19,336 nucleotides of DNA from Chlamydomonas sphaeroides (taxonomy: Eukaryota > Chlorophyta > Chlorophyceae > Chlamydomonadales > Chlamydomonadaceae): the NCBI GenBank assembly GCA_001662425.1, contig BDDC01000462.1:39051-58386 (forward strand), given 5' to 3'. How positions within the stretch are numbered: position 1 is the first letter of the stretch; each line of letters opens with the position of its first letter. Below are positions 1-9,017 of this stretch, in pieces. A program made the translations under genes and the position numbers. The notes beneath the pieces were generated by a model. That model saw only the letters and a program-made list of their open reading frames with translations. It ran no database searches and had not been told where the DNA came from.

Positions 1-174
1 CCTCCCCGACCCGACCCGCCGAGGGCGCAGTGCCCCATTCCCGCCCCCGTCCGGGCACGCAGCCCCCAGTCCCATTTCCTGGCCCCGCCGCCCAACCTGC
101 GACTTCCGCCGAGCTCCGGGCTGGTGCCCGCCCGCATCTGGCCGCTGGACTCCCCCTCCATCCGCATCGTCTAG
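1..174 (+). CDS. C-terminal end of an unidentified protein (partial)
   Basis: A frame open from the left edge reads 57 codons to a TAG at 172-174. The last part (NLRLPPSSGLVPARIWPL followed by DSPSIRIV) uses C/G-ending codons (CTG, ATC, GTC, CGC) typical of the two clear genes in this window, and looks like an ordinary protein C-terminus after a Pro/Arg-rich stretch. No domain is recognisable, so no function is given. A second frame is also open here and ends at 266, but its codon choice and composition look less natural. The gene would converge on the hydrolase gene further right. The call rests on composition alone. It could also be a chance open frame in GC-rich DNA. Confidence 0.35.
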   Translation, partial: PPRPDPPRAQCPIPAPVRARSPQSHFLAPPPNLRLPPSSGLVPARIWPLDSPSIRIV

Positions 175-1316
175 CCAGTGGGAGATGGCGCTGCTCTTCT
201 CGCGTCCTTTGGGAGCATGTCCTGCGGTTACAGGGCAAGATGAGCGGAGGAACAGGGGTCAAGTAGTTGGGTGCGAACGGTAAAGCGCGAGGTGTAGCAG
301 TGTTGTTCGTGCAACCTAACTCTACAGTATGTGGGCGGTTGCGCCTGTGTGCGTAGGCGTAGCACTCAGGGGCTCGTGGTGTCGGGGCTCAGAGCTCAGA
401 GCTGTGCAGTCGTTGTGGTGCCGGGCTGTGCGGGAGTCCGGACCAGGGACAGGGAGGCGGACGCAGGTGGAGGCGCTTTGGGGGGCCGGGAGCGTGCCTG
501 TTGTGGTGCCGGGTGTGGTGCAGGGGGGTTGAGTCAAGGACGGAGGGAGCAGGAGGTGGCGACCCAGGGGCGGAGCCGGGAGATGCGTGTGCCCAGGGCA
601 AAAGAGCAGAGCGTAGCGCGTGTGGGGGTCGAGCAGGCGACGGAAGAGCGGCTGCAGTGCAGTCACCGCAACGCTTGGAGCGCGGCGGCGGGGCCAACGA
701 TGGCCGAAGAAAGTCGTGCGGCGATGGCATGGCCAGCTAGGGTTGCATAGTTCGGCCGGAGAACCCGGCCAGCAGACGCCCTTGTGCGGGCTAGGTGCGA
801 CGTGCTCCGGCAGGGTCGGGCCGATGTGATGTGGGCCGACCGGGGGTGCTGGCTTGTGGCGTGTTCGAAAGGCACGAAGGCGCGCCGACAAGGGCGGCTC
901 TCACCAGGCCCCCTCAGCAGGCTGCGTCGGAGGTGCTGCTGCCGAAGACGAGCTTCCTGCGGAGGATATGGTTGGAGAGGTTACAGGCCGTCGCCGCAGC
1001 ACCAGGTCTGGCCAGGTCTGGTCGCCGGTTGCGGCGTTCGACCCCCGCCCCCCTGGGCATGGTCGGGTGTTTGCCCGGCCTCCCCGGCACGGTTTGTGTT
1101 GTGAGCTACATCCCCAGCAGCTGCACGACGCTCTTTCAACCAGCAGAAGCATCAGGCCACCTAGCACGCGAGCCGCACCTGCTCAATACGCCTTGGGTCG
1201 TCGCTGTTCGTCCGCCGAGCTAGCTGCAGCGCCTGCTCCTCCCTTTCGTGCCACTTGACCTCATTTTCCTGTACAAAATAAAGGGGTAGCGGTCAGCGCT
1301 GGGCATGAACATGCGC

Positions 1317-1321
1317 TTACA
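1317..1321 (-). promoter_or_regulatory. Candidate TGTAA polyadenylation signal for the hydrolase gene
   Basis: This is the nearest minus-strand TGTAA (TTACA on the + strand) I could find downstream of the stop at 2868. The implied 3' UTR is about 1.5 kb and would overlap the tail of the convergent left gene. A variant signal nearer the stop is equally possible. Confidence 0.2.
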
Positions 1322-1692
1322 GCGCTGCCTCGTGCCTGCAACCCCTTCACGCTGCACAGCTCACAAATTCATTGAGCTCCGCCTCAAACTGCGCCTGATG
1401 AAGGAACGCGACGGATGCGGCCATCGAGGCCGCTCAGTGCAGCCTCCTCAGCGCCAGGCCAAAGACTCCATTATATCCATTTTTCAGGCTGGCTGCGACA
1501 GCGCAGAAGCGCTGGCGATGCCCACCCGGCGCGTCCCAACAACGAACAAGACGTGCTGAACGTCAATGTCCTGGCGCTCAGCTACGTCCAGACGAAGTGA
1601 TGTGTGTTGAGCGTTGTTTGAGGCAAGTCAGGAAGCGGACACGAGTCACAACTCGGGCAAAGCTCGAGTGAAAGTTTAGCTGAAGTTCGCCG

Positions 1693-1697
1693 TGTAA
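1693..1697 (+). promoter_or_regulatory. Candidate TGTAA polyadenylation signal for the left-edge gene
   Basis: TGTAA is the usual polyadenylation signal of Chlamydomonas-type algae. This is the first copy I found on the + strand downstream of the stop at 172-174. It would imply a 3' UTR of about 1.5 kb, which is long, so the assignment is tentative. Confidence 0.25.
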
Positions 1698-2867
1698 ACC
1701 CCTGGCGCCGACCGCTAATGCGCTGGTACCTATGCTATACGCCCGAGGTAAGCGGAGTTAATGCATGGAAGAAACGCGACTAGGCGAGTGCGCACATACA
1801 TGACTCAACGTCGCCCCAACGCGCCAGAGTTCCACAAGAGGAAGGACTGCGTAAGTAATGAACTGTGTCAGCGAAAGGTAAGCTTCGGGGACAGGTGTAC
1901 TGCTTAAGTCCGCACGCACGTGCGTACCACCAACCCCGAGCTGGACGGCGCTAGAGCCGGGGAACTCGGTCTTTTTTTGTGGGGTTCAGTTGGAGGGGTT
2001 CTTGCCATGATACGAGGAGGACTTGCACAAAGCATTCATGTTCGACGCAGCCGCACGCCATGGTCAGGCACGCCTGCAGGCCCTGTGGAGACAAGTGGGG
2101 CTGAGAATTCTTACCAGTACGTCCCCGTCCAAATGAGTAAAGGCCCCCCCTCCCTCACCCTGCCTCCATCTAGGGCTGCCGGCCGGCCCCCGAGCCCCGA
2201 CCATCGGGGCCGCATGCAGCAGAGCGCCGCCAGCTAGACCGCCGCACACTTGCGTACACGTACGACGGCAGCAATAATGGAGGCTATTGACTAGGTACAC
2301 AGCCCTGACACGACAGCCAGCCGACGCAAGCAGTTCGGCTTCGTTGTTTTTTCTTTTTAGCAGGGTTACGAGCTTGGCGATGCCGGTCACAGCATTCGGT
2401 CGTACGTCGGGAGTCACCGGGAGTCGTGCGAGAGCCCGTTCGGGGGCATAGGCTTGGCTTGATTGCCAGCTGCTTGACTCGTGAGCGCTTGGACCGTAGG
2501 TCAGCAGGCTAGCCCCCGACGCCAAGTAAGCTGGAGCCACGTGCTGCAGCGGCAGCCCGTGCGTGCGAGTTGCGACCAGCGGTCGCGGCGCCTGGCCTGG
2601 GTTCGCGCCAGAGCTACCAACCGAGCAATCTGCTCATACCCTTGGCGGACATTGCCCTGCTGCGACCGCCTCGCCAGCTGGTAGGGGCGGCCGCTGGGAC
2701 CCAGGCGGAGGCGGGGCTCACGGCTCCGCCCCTTGTCCCATCCCACGTGACGGCACTCTGTCCACGGACCTTCTAGGAGCGGTGCCCCGCCTCAGCCTCC
2801 GCCTCGGCGCCCAAGCACAAGCCAAGGCCAAAGAAGCACGCACACACCCCGCGCATCGCCACAGCCG

Positions 2868-3431
2868 CTATGCGCCGCGCCGCCGGCCGTGCCGCCTGCG
2901 CCGCCGCGCCTGCCGGCGGCGGCGGTGGTCGCCCCAGTGTGCGGCGCTGTTGGCGGAGATGGTGCCGTCGGGGTGGGCTGCGGACGTGAAGTTGGCCATC
3001 AGGCTGGCCATGGCGTGGGACTGCGGGGGTGCGGGGGTCGTGGGGTATGGAGACGTCGTGGCATTGAGATGTACTGGGCGAGCAGGCAGGAAGCGCCAAG
3101 ACACGCCACTGACCAGGCTTGAGCAACGGCAGACCCCCGCCATAATAATCACAACCATGCAGGGTATCTCCGGCCCTGCCGTCCTTGTTTCTCCGGCCAC
3201 CACTATCATTATCATACCTCCAGCACAGTGACTACAATGCCTGTCGGCTCTGCACGCACCTCGTCGCGGACCCAGGCAACCAGGCCCCCGCATCCTAGCC
3301 CCACTAGAGTGCTATGAGGGATCCCCAGAATTGTCATCACACGGACATATCATACTCCACGTAGGCCCTGCGCGCACCTCGTTGCGGACCCACGTGACCA
3401 GGCCCTCACTGACGCCGGCCTCCTCGCCCAC
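2868..3431 (-). other. Hydrolase exons 12-13: C-terminal tail ending in an Arg-rich run
   Basis: Exon 12 (3431-3378) reads VGEEAGVSEGLVTWVRNE. Exon 13 (3020-2868) reads SHAMASLMANFTSAAHPDG, then ANSAAHWGDH and a basic tail of about 18 residues dominated by Arg, ending at a TAG at 2868-2870. These are the least conserved-looking exons; the join is supported by good splice sites and matching phase. The basic tail is unusual for a secreted hydrolase. An alternative stop exists if exon 11 is not spliced (3781). Confidence 0.55.
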
Positions 3432-6400
3432 CTGCAGAATGGGCGGGCGGGCGAGCATGTGTTGTTGTTGTTGTTGGAGGGTGGGTGCGTTCATGAATGG
3501 GTGAGTGGGCGGCCGTCGTGGGTTGGGCCACCGCACGGCGTCTGATGGGCCCAAGTCCACCGCGCTGCCTCCACACCCTCACTGGCGTGCGCTGTGCGCG
3601 AGCGCCTCAGGGCCTTGAGCTCAGCGCGGGCCGAGAAGAGGCGAGAACGAGCGCGTGCGGCGGCTGCTAGCCGCATCCCATAACCCACGTGGGGTGCGGC
3701 TCGAGCGGCTTCCGTCGCTTGGTGTGCGGCCATGCGCACGCACGCGGAAGGCGCCGCGCATAGGCGTACAAACATGGAACCTACCCCCGCCGGCGCAAAT
3801 CCCTGTCACCCACCACGATGCCCATGAGCTTGAACTTGGAGCCGGGCCCCGTCGGCGCATCCGCCGCCGCCGCCGCCGCTTCCTCGCCGCCGCCGCCGTC
3901 ACCGCCACCCTTTGCCGCTGCAACGGCGGCGGCGGCGGCGGCGGCGTCCTTTGCGGCCTTTGCGCTGGGTCCGGTGGTCTGCAGCTGCAGGACGCACTCG
4001 CGCGACTGCGACACCTGAGGGAGGGGGGTCGGGGACCACAGGCGGCGGGGGGCGGTGCACTCGGGCGCTTGGAACCACGCACCGAGCGAGCGCAGCCGCA
4101 GCCGCACCAGCACTGGCAGCCGGCTGTGCCCGCTGTACGCCCGCTATCCACGTCATGCGCGGATGCCCCCTGTACGAGCATGGCAGCATGCTGCCGTACC
4201 GCAACGCGCGCGCGCTGCGCGACGTGTGGCTGGGTTATCACGGCAGCGCTGGGCGCGGGTACCGCCGGTACGGCAGCTAACGCTGCCGTCCGTACCTTGA
4301 TGTCCGCGATGCTGGTCACGGACACCCGGCGGCTGCCGTCGTGGCCGTCCAGGGTGGTGGCGGCGCAGGAGCAGCCGGACACGCAGGTCAGCACGGCGGT
4401 GCCCATGCGCTCGTAGCTGGTCAGGAAGGCGACCTGAGGGCCAGCAGGGGGCGGGCAGGTGGGGATGGGTGATTTGGGTTTTGTGGTGTGCTTTGTCGCG
4501 ATCAAACCGCGTCCTTGTGCGCACAGCGGATTGCCCAAGACTGCACAGCCGAGCTTCGGAAGGGAACAAGCGTGCTATGCAGGACCGTGCTGCATAAGGG
4601 GGGGGGGCGGTTATCATACAGCTGGCCATGGGCGCTTGTAGCTGGTCAGCAAGGACCAGGACTGAACGGGCCAGCAGGACGGGCAGGCGTGTGGGAACAT
4701 CGCACCGGTATCGCCGGCTCATGTAGCATCGCTCTCATACCACTTCATATGCTGCTTTGGCCTACCATGCGCAGCATCGCACAGCCACAACCCCACCACC
4801 CCCGGCACCGCCACACCTGCAGAACGATGTTGTCCTCGGCCCTGCGGCGGCGGCGCCGCCCGCCCTCGGGCCGATCGCTGCCATCGGACCGCTCGCCCCC
4901 TTCCGGCGGCCGCTCGCCCGCCAGCTGTGTGTTTACCTGCCGGGGTCCGGGGCGGAGGGCCCCACACGACCGGTCCGGTTCACGACCGGTCTAGGAGCCG
5001 CGTAGCCCCGAGATGGCAGGGAGCGCGGCGCTCGCCAGGCAGGGGGCTGGGGCCTTAGGTGGGTAACCAGACCGCACCGGCCCAGCCCTCTTGGGCCACA
5101 GACAGGCCGGCCGGCCGGCCGGCCAGCAGGGGCGCGCCCCGGCCCGCGCCCTCACCTGTATCCGCAGCACGGCGCCCTGCTCCTCCGCCACCCAGCCCCA
5201 TTTGCCGCGGCCCTCGTCCGTCCAGGTCCAGCCCTCCACCGGGGGCACCGCCAGCGACTGGTGGGGCCGAGTGGGGGCGTGCGGGGAGGGGGGCCGTGGG
5301 GCCGGGGCATGGGTCCATGGCGCAGGGCCGGGTCCCAAATGGGCCCGGCAGGAGGAGCTGCGAGCGCGTCACCAGGGCCAGCGGGATGACCGCCGTACCG
5401 TTATCGTACTGCATCGCCGTACTGCCGTACCTGCATCAGGTGCTCCAGGTAGCACGTGGTGTGCGCCGCCTGGTAATTGCCGGGCGACACGGGCTCCGGC
5501 AGCGGCCGGCCCGCCAGCGCCGCCAGCGCCGCCGCCAGCGCGGCGGTGCTGGCGGAGGCGGAGGCCGAGGAGGCGGCGGAGAGGGAGGAGAGGTACGGCA
5601 GCGAGGCGGCGGAGGGCAGCGGGCCGCCGGCCAGCTCGGCCAGCGCTGCCGGGTGGCGGCGCAGGCGGTCGTTGGAGGCCAGCAGGTCCTGCAGGGGGAA
5701 AGGGAGGGAGGAAGGGGACGGCAGGCGCGGGTTCGTGGCGGGCCGTGGCGGTACAGGGCCCCCTGGCGGGGCCGGGCAGCCACTGCGCGGTGCGCCTGTG
5801 TTGCTGCTCATGCGCTGTCGCCTAGCAATGTTTAGCATGACGTGTGATACCAGGATGCAATGACACACGACAGCTCACCAGCGACAGCGTGATGAGCAGC
5901 TCCGCAGCCACCACGTGCCCTCCATTGTTTCTATAGACTTCATGAACACATACATAAACATGTACATGTGAATATAGTCTTGTCAGGAGCCGCACCATTG
6001 CGAGCGTGATGAGCAGCTCCGCAGCCACCACGTGCCCTCCCCGCCCCGGGTGGTGCTTGCCGCCGTTCCAAATGGCGCCCGGCGACAGCGCCGCCAGGGA
6101 GGCGGGGCCCGCAGCCACCGCCGCCGCCAGCGCCAGCGTCCCCGCGCCGATGCCCGGCCCGTCACCGCCGTCGCCGTCGCCGTCTGCCGCAGCGCCGGAG
6201 TCCGTGCCTGGCTGCGGCGGCTGTGGCGGCTGCGGCGGCAACGGCGGCATGGCGGCTGCGGCGGCCGCCGACGCCGCGGCGGCGGCGGCGGCGACGGGGA
6301 CGACGGCGGAGCGCAGGCTCACCTGTGGTCAGGGTGGGCGGGGGCAGCGGCGCACGCCCTTGAGGGCAGTGGAGAGCCTCACACCAGGGAGGGGCTGGGG

Positions 6401-9017
6401 GCAGCGCCGTGATGACTGCTCAACTTGGGGGGTGGGTGGGAATATGGCTGGGATGCTGCTGAGCAGGGGCGCGGACCGGCAGCGCCGTGTGCTGCATGGG
6501 CGATGATGGGCCGCGGCGGCAGGGCTGCACCCAGCAGACCACAGCTTGCCCAGGACGTACGGCTGCACCGTCCCTTGCCGTACTACGGAGAGCCGTCACG
6601 AGGCAAGGCGTACGACAGCAAACCCGGCCTACGTCAAGTGCCGTACCGAGGGCAGGCCGTAGTAGGAGGCGTACTCAGCAAAGTCGCGCTCCGCGGAGTG
6701 CCAATACCTGGCAGGGGGCGGGCGGGTGAGGTGGGTTGGGTTTGGGGGCGGGTTAGGCAGGGGCCGGCAAACCCCAGGCCACCTCCACCCTGCCCCCATT
6801 CCTTGTCAGCTGCAGCCGCCCGGACCTGCCCAGCGTCTGCTCTCGCTGTTGCGGCTGCTTCTGCTTCTGTTGGGGTTCTGTCCCGCACCGCCGCTGGCCA
6901 TGCTACCAAGGCAACATCCGACAGCACATGACACAGCAGCACACATGGCCCTAAAAGTTGGACCACATGGGCCCATGGATGCGGATGAGGGCCCCCGCCT
7001 GCTGTGCGGCGCCATGATGCCACACACATGGACCAGCACCACTGCCGGGCACCTCACTGATAGCATGTAGATACCTACATACTAGTGTAGCACAGTAACT
7101 GTATATATGTGTTCCAGAGTCAAGTAGGACAGAGCCCCACCTGCCGTGCGCCGCCATGATGGCAAACATGTGCACCAGCACCACCGCCGGCCGCGACGGC
7201 AGCGCCAGCAGCTTGCGGATCAGGCGCTCGAAGGCGCGGCGGTGCGTGTCCTGGCAGGCCGCGGGGGGCGCACGTTGGGCTGGCGAGGGAGCCGGGTCGG
7301 TCGCAGAGGGGCGGCTGCCGCTGCTATGTTCGAGTCCCGGGCTATGGGGTCTTGGCGGCGTGGGCCCTCCGGCTGCCCACCGCAAACCCCGTGTCGTGCC
7401 TAGGCGTGGGGGTTGCCGTCCCCGTCCCTGCAGCTCGGCGTAGTCTGGCCGCTGCTGCCATCGCTCCCTTTGTTTCCCGCTGCTTGCCCGCACTGCGGCG
7501 GCACTGCTCCTATGGCGCCAGGTTGCGCCCGCCTGCGCCGCTCTGCAGCTCCGCGACTGGTCGGGCGCTGCCGCCCTCGCTCCCCTTCCGCTGCCTCCCT
7601 CGCCCCCGCCTGCTCCCCCTACCGCACCCCCATGTCGTGGCTGGGCGTGGGCGAGTCGTTGGCGGAGAACTCCACCAGCACCATGTCCACCCCCGGCGGC
7701 AGGTGGGCTTGGCTGCAGGAGCTCACGTAGCCGCTGGTGGTGCCTGGGGCCGGGGAGAGGCGGGGAGGCGCGGGGAGGCCAGGGTTCGTGTCGTCGAGGG
7801 CGGGAGCGGCCGGGAGGAAGGGGGGAGGGAGGCTGGGAAGGAGCGGCGGGGAGGGGTGGGGTGGGAACAGGAGCTGCGGCGGCACGGCAGACAGCCGAGG
7901 GCTGCCGCGCCGGTAGCCGGGCGGCGCCTTGCGGCAGCCTGACAGTGGCTTCGCACGGCGGCGCAGACCAGCCACCTCGCCGTTCCAACTCATCGTACAC
8001 AGCCGTACCGTACCACACACCATACCGTACGTTGAGCCGTACCTGGTACGGCACCATTAATGAATTGGTGCCGCAGCGGCGCCGGCGGAGCCGTCGCCGG
8101 ATCCGCTGCCGGGCCGGCCGCGGCGGCCGCGCCACTGCCGGGCGCGGGCGAAGTGGCGGCGGCTGCCGGCAGCGACCCAGGGCCGCCGCCAGCTGCCGTT
8201 GCCGCTGCCGTTGCCGGGCTGCTGTCCCCGGCGGCGCTGCTCGGAGCGGGGCTGACTGCCGCAGCAGCGGCGGCGACGGCGTTGGCGGCAGCGGTGCTGT
8301 TCACATCCGGGCTAGGCCCTGGCGCCTGCAACAGGCGCCGTCCTGCCAGCGGGGGCGGCGGCGCCGACGCTACCGCCGGCGCGGCGGCCGCCGGCGGGGC
8401 CGAAAGCCCAGACCCGGCGGCAGCGGCGGCCGCTGATTCAAAGGCTGCCCAGGTACTGCCGGGCCGGTTGGGCGGAAAGGCGGCGTTGAGCCACTCCACA
8501 AACTGGGCCGCAAAGACGATGTCGGGCCCCCCGGCGCCCTGGCCGGCTGTGATGCTGCCGCCCAGGGCGCCAACGCGCAGCGCCTCGCCTGCAGGGGCGT
8601 CGGAGGGGTGTTGAAGCACGCACGCACGCACGCACACACACGCACGCACGCACGCACGCTTGGGGCACCGGTATGCATGCTCTAGTGGGTGAGGGGAGCC
8701 CTGCATTCTGGCGAAAGGGTGCGTTCGGGTGCACCTGACCGCGCCCGCTCCAGGACCAGGCGCAGTCGCGCCGCTGCGCCGACGAAGGTGACGCCGGCGA
8801 GGCGCTCCGGCAGCGGCACGATGTACGCGTAGCCTGGGAGGGAGTGCGGCGAGCTGCGCCGCTGCACACGGCCGCGGGGGGTATAGTCCCAGTACGCGTA
8901 CGCGTACGCAGCCTCGACAGGCGTCGCGTTGAACAGGCGTGGGCTAGTCGCGCGACGATAGCCGTAACAGTTACGAGACAGCAATAGCAGGAAGAAGACA
9001 GGCAGCAGCGACTGCAT
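2868..9017 (-). CDS. Secreted SGNH/GDSL-type hydrolase-like protein, 13 exons
   Basis: Exons in gene order: 9017-8735, 8588-8043, 7743-7628, 7250-7141, 6707-6647, 6322-5879 (or to 5996), 5688-5431, 5257-5156, 4936-4817, 4433-4296, 4014-3814, 3431-3378, 3020-2868. All introns are GT..AG and all phases agree, giving 861 aa (822 with the shorter exon 6). The start at 9017 was chosen because it opens a signal peptide (MQSLLPVFFLLLLS); in-frame upstream codons exist but would bury it. SGNH landmarks follow: GGSITAGQG (block I, Ser106), NGAVPGTTS (block II), VEFSANDS (block III, Asn305), YWHSAERDFAEYASYYGLPS, and HHPGRGGHVVAAELL (block V-like, His463). The C-terminal half has a Cys-containing beta-type region (TCVSGCSCA, then FKLMGIV), known from algal proteins of this type. 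An esterase or acyl/acetyl-hydrolase role on extracellular or wall glycans is inferred from the family only. The substrate is unknown, and the usual block V Asp appears to be Gly460. Confidence 0.83.
3245..3294 (-). repeat. Diverged duplicate of hydrolase exon 12 end plus donor, inside intron 12
   Basis: In gene sense the segment reads GGCCTGGTTGCCTGGGTCCG and ends CGAC GAG|GTGCGTGCAG. Exon 12 ends GGCCTGGTCACGTGGGTCCG and CAAC GAG|GTGCGCGCAG. The two donors are 118 bases apart (3378 against 3260) and the last 28 exonic bases differ at 4 positions. The copy encodes GLVAWVRDE against GLVTWVRNE. Bases 3294-3260, with acceptor CTAG|GA and phase 1 to 0, could be spliced in place of exon 12 if exon 11 used its phase-1 donor. 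Confidence 0.7.
3814..4936 (-). other. Hydrolase C-terminal region (exons 9-11)
   Basis: Exon 9 (4936-4817) is a charged Arg/Glu/Gly-rich segment ending AEDNIVLQ. Exon 10 (4433-4296) reads VAFLTSYERMGTAVLTC, then CSCAATTLDGHD and RRVSVTSIADIK. Exon 11 (4014-3814) reads VSQSRECVLQLQTT, a low-complexity Ala/Gly insertion, then SKFKLMGIV. The Cys pattern and alternating hydrophobic residues suggest an extracellular beta-sandwich-like domain. That fold is an inference, not a recognised named domain. A competing exon 11 donor lies at 3810|3809 (G|GTGACA, phase 1). Confidence 0.7.
4625..4689 (-). repeat. Diverged duplicate of hydrolase intron 9 end plus exon 10 start, inside intron 9
   Basis: On the + strand, GTAGCTGGTCAG (4638) and the flanking CCAGCAGG..CGGGCAGG match the exon 10 acceptor region, where GTAGCTGGTCAG begins at 4413. 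The offset is 225 bases. In gene sense the copy reads CTGACCAGCTACAAGCGC against CTGACCAGCTACGAGCGC in exon 10, with a small insertion at the splice junction. Here the duplicated splice site is an acceptor, unlike the other copies in this gene. Confidence 0.65.
5879..6322 (-). other. Hydrolase exon 6: block V-like His motif with two in-frame donors
   Basis: The exon reads VSLRSAVVPV, a Pro/Ala/Gly/Asp-rich insertion, then WNGGKHHPGRGGHVVAAELL. Two phase-0 donors are possible: after 5996 (ATG|GTGCGG) and after 5879 (CTG|GTGAGC). They are exactly 117 bases apart and the interval is stop-free, so the longer form adds 39 residues including a second GGHVVAAELLITL. Both splice in frame to DLLASNDRLRR of exon 7. 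I cannot tell which is used; the 5879 donor is closer to consensus. Confidence 0.65.
5886..6040 (-). repeat. Exact 38-base direct repeat at the exon 6/intron 6 boundary
   Basis: Bases 5886-5923 and 6003-6040 are identical over 38 bases and start 117 bases apart. Each encodes GGHVVAAELLIT and each is followed, in gene sense, by a GT donor in phase 0. The flanking bases differ, so the identity is confined to exon-derived sequence. Confidence 0.85.
6999..7050 (-). repeat. Diverged duplicate of hydrolase exon 4 end, inside intron 4
   Basis: Compared on the + strand, 6999-7050 matches 7141-7192 at about 43 of 52 positions, an offset of 142 bases. Exon 4 encodes VVLVHMFAIMAAHGR and the copy would encode VVLVHVCGIMAPHSR. 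The donor equivalent has changed from CAG|GT to CAG|GC, so the copy is probably inactive as a splice donor. Confidence 0.75.
7387..7410 (-). repeat. Diverged duplicate of hydrolase exon 3 end, inside intron 3
   Basis: The 24 bases at 7387-7410 match 7628-7651, the last 24 bases of exon 3, at 21 positions, an offset of 241. Similarity continues past the donor (GTGCGGT against TTTGCGGT). Intron 3 also has a looser internal repeat beginning CTGCAGCTC at 7427 and 7543. Confidence 0.6.
7628..7743 (-). other. Hydrolase exon 3: SGNH block III
   Basis: Residues 277-315. The exon contains TTSGYVSSC, then PPGVDMVLVEFSANDS, the block III equivalent of GxND with Asn305 as the oxyanion-hole residue. The acceptor is CCCCAG|GC and the donor is GGG|GTGCGG. 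A degenerate copy of the exon's 3' end lies in the following intron at 7387-7410. Confidence 0.82.
8043..8588 (-). other. Hydrolase exon 2: SGNH block I, Ala/Pro/Ser insertion, start of block II
   Basis: The exon opens with EALRVGALGGSITAGQG, placing the presumed nucleophile at Ser106, and continues DIVFAAQFVEWLNAAFP. A low-complexity insertion of about 125 residues (Ala, Pro, Ser, Gly) follows, and the exon closes with RHQFINGAVP, which splices to G|TTSGYVSSC. In compact SGNH proteins blocks I and II lie much closer, so the insertion is probably a surface loop. Such loops are common in volvocine proteins. Confidence 0.8.
8616..8659. repeat. (ACGC)n/(CA)n microsatellite in hydrolase intron 1
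   Basis: A tandem tetranucleotide ACGC tract interrupted by a short ACAC stretch lies just upstream (gene sense) of the exon 2 acceptor. It is a simple sequence repeat with no coding role visible. Confidence 0.9.
8735..9017 (-). other. Hydrolase exon 1: signal peptide and N-terminal region
   Basis: Residues 1-94. A hydrophobic core of about 12 residues after MQS ends near Asn16-Gly19, suggesting cleavage around residues 19-23 and export through the ER. A possible N-glycosylation site (NAT) and a Tyr/Ala run (AYAYAYWDY) follow. The exon ends in TCA G|GTGCAC (phase 1), which joins cleanly to GC|GAG in exon 2. Confidence 0.75.

Larger units (their letters stand above)
175..2867. other. Non-coding stretch, probably 3' UTRs and intergenic DNA of two convergent genes
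   Basis: I find no exon chain with consistent phases and no recognisable domain on either strand. The open frames here are Arg/Pro/Ala/Cys-rich without conserved motifs, as expected by chance in GC-rich DNA. Composition becomes less GC-rich from about 1260 to 2100, which suits untranslated sequence. The stretch lies between the stop of the left partial gene (+) and the stop of the hydrolase gene (-), so both 3' UTRs should fall here. Confidence 0.5.

Noticed and set aside
322..891. 189-codon minus-strand frame, and overlapping + frames
   Set aside because: Pro/His/Thr-rich, no motif, no adjoining exons with matching phase.
1275..1281. AATAAA polyadenylation signal
   Set aside because: AATAAA is not the usual signal in these algae and occurs easily in this AT-richer stretch; TGTAA was preferred.
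2064..2540. 158-codon minus-strand frame downstream of the hydrolase stop
   Set aside because: Some normal-looking peptide, but no domain and no splice link to the gene; more likely 3' UTR.
6951..8135. 394-codon minus-strand open frame
   Set aside because: It crosses introns and exon 3 of the hydrolase in the wrong frame; only its exon 4 part agrees with the spliced frame. Chance openness in GC-rich DNA.
8616..8659. CRISPR-like or regulatory array
   Set aside because: Simple ACGC microsatellite without spacers.
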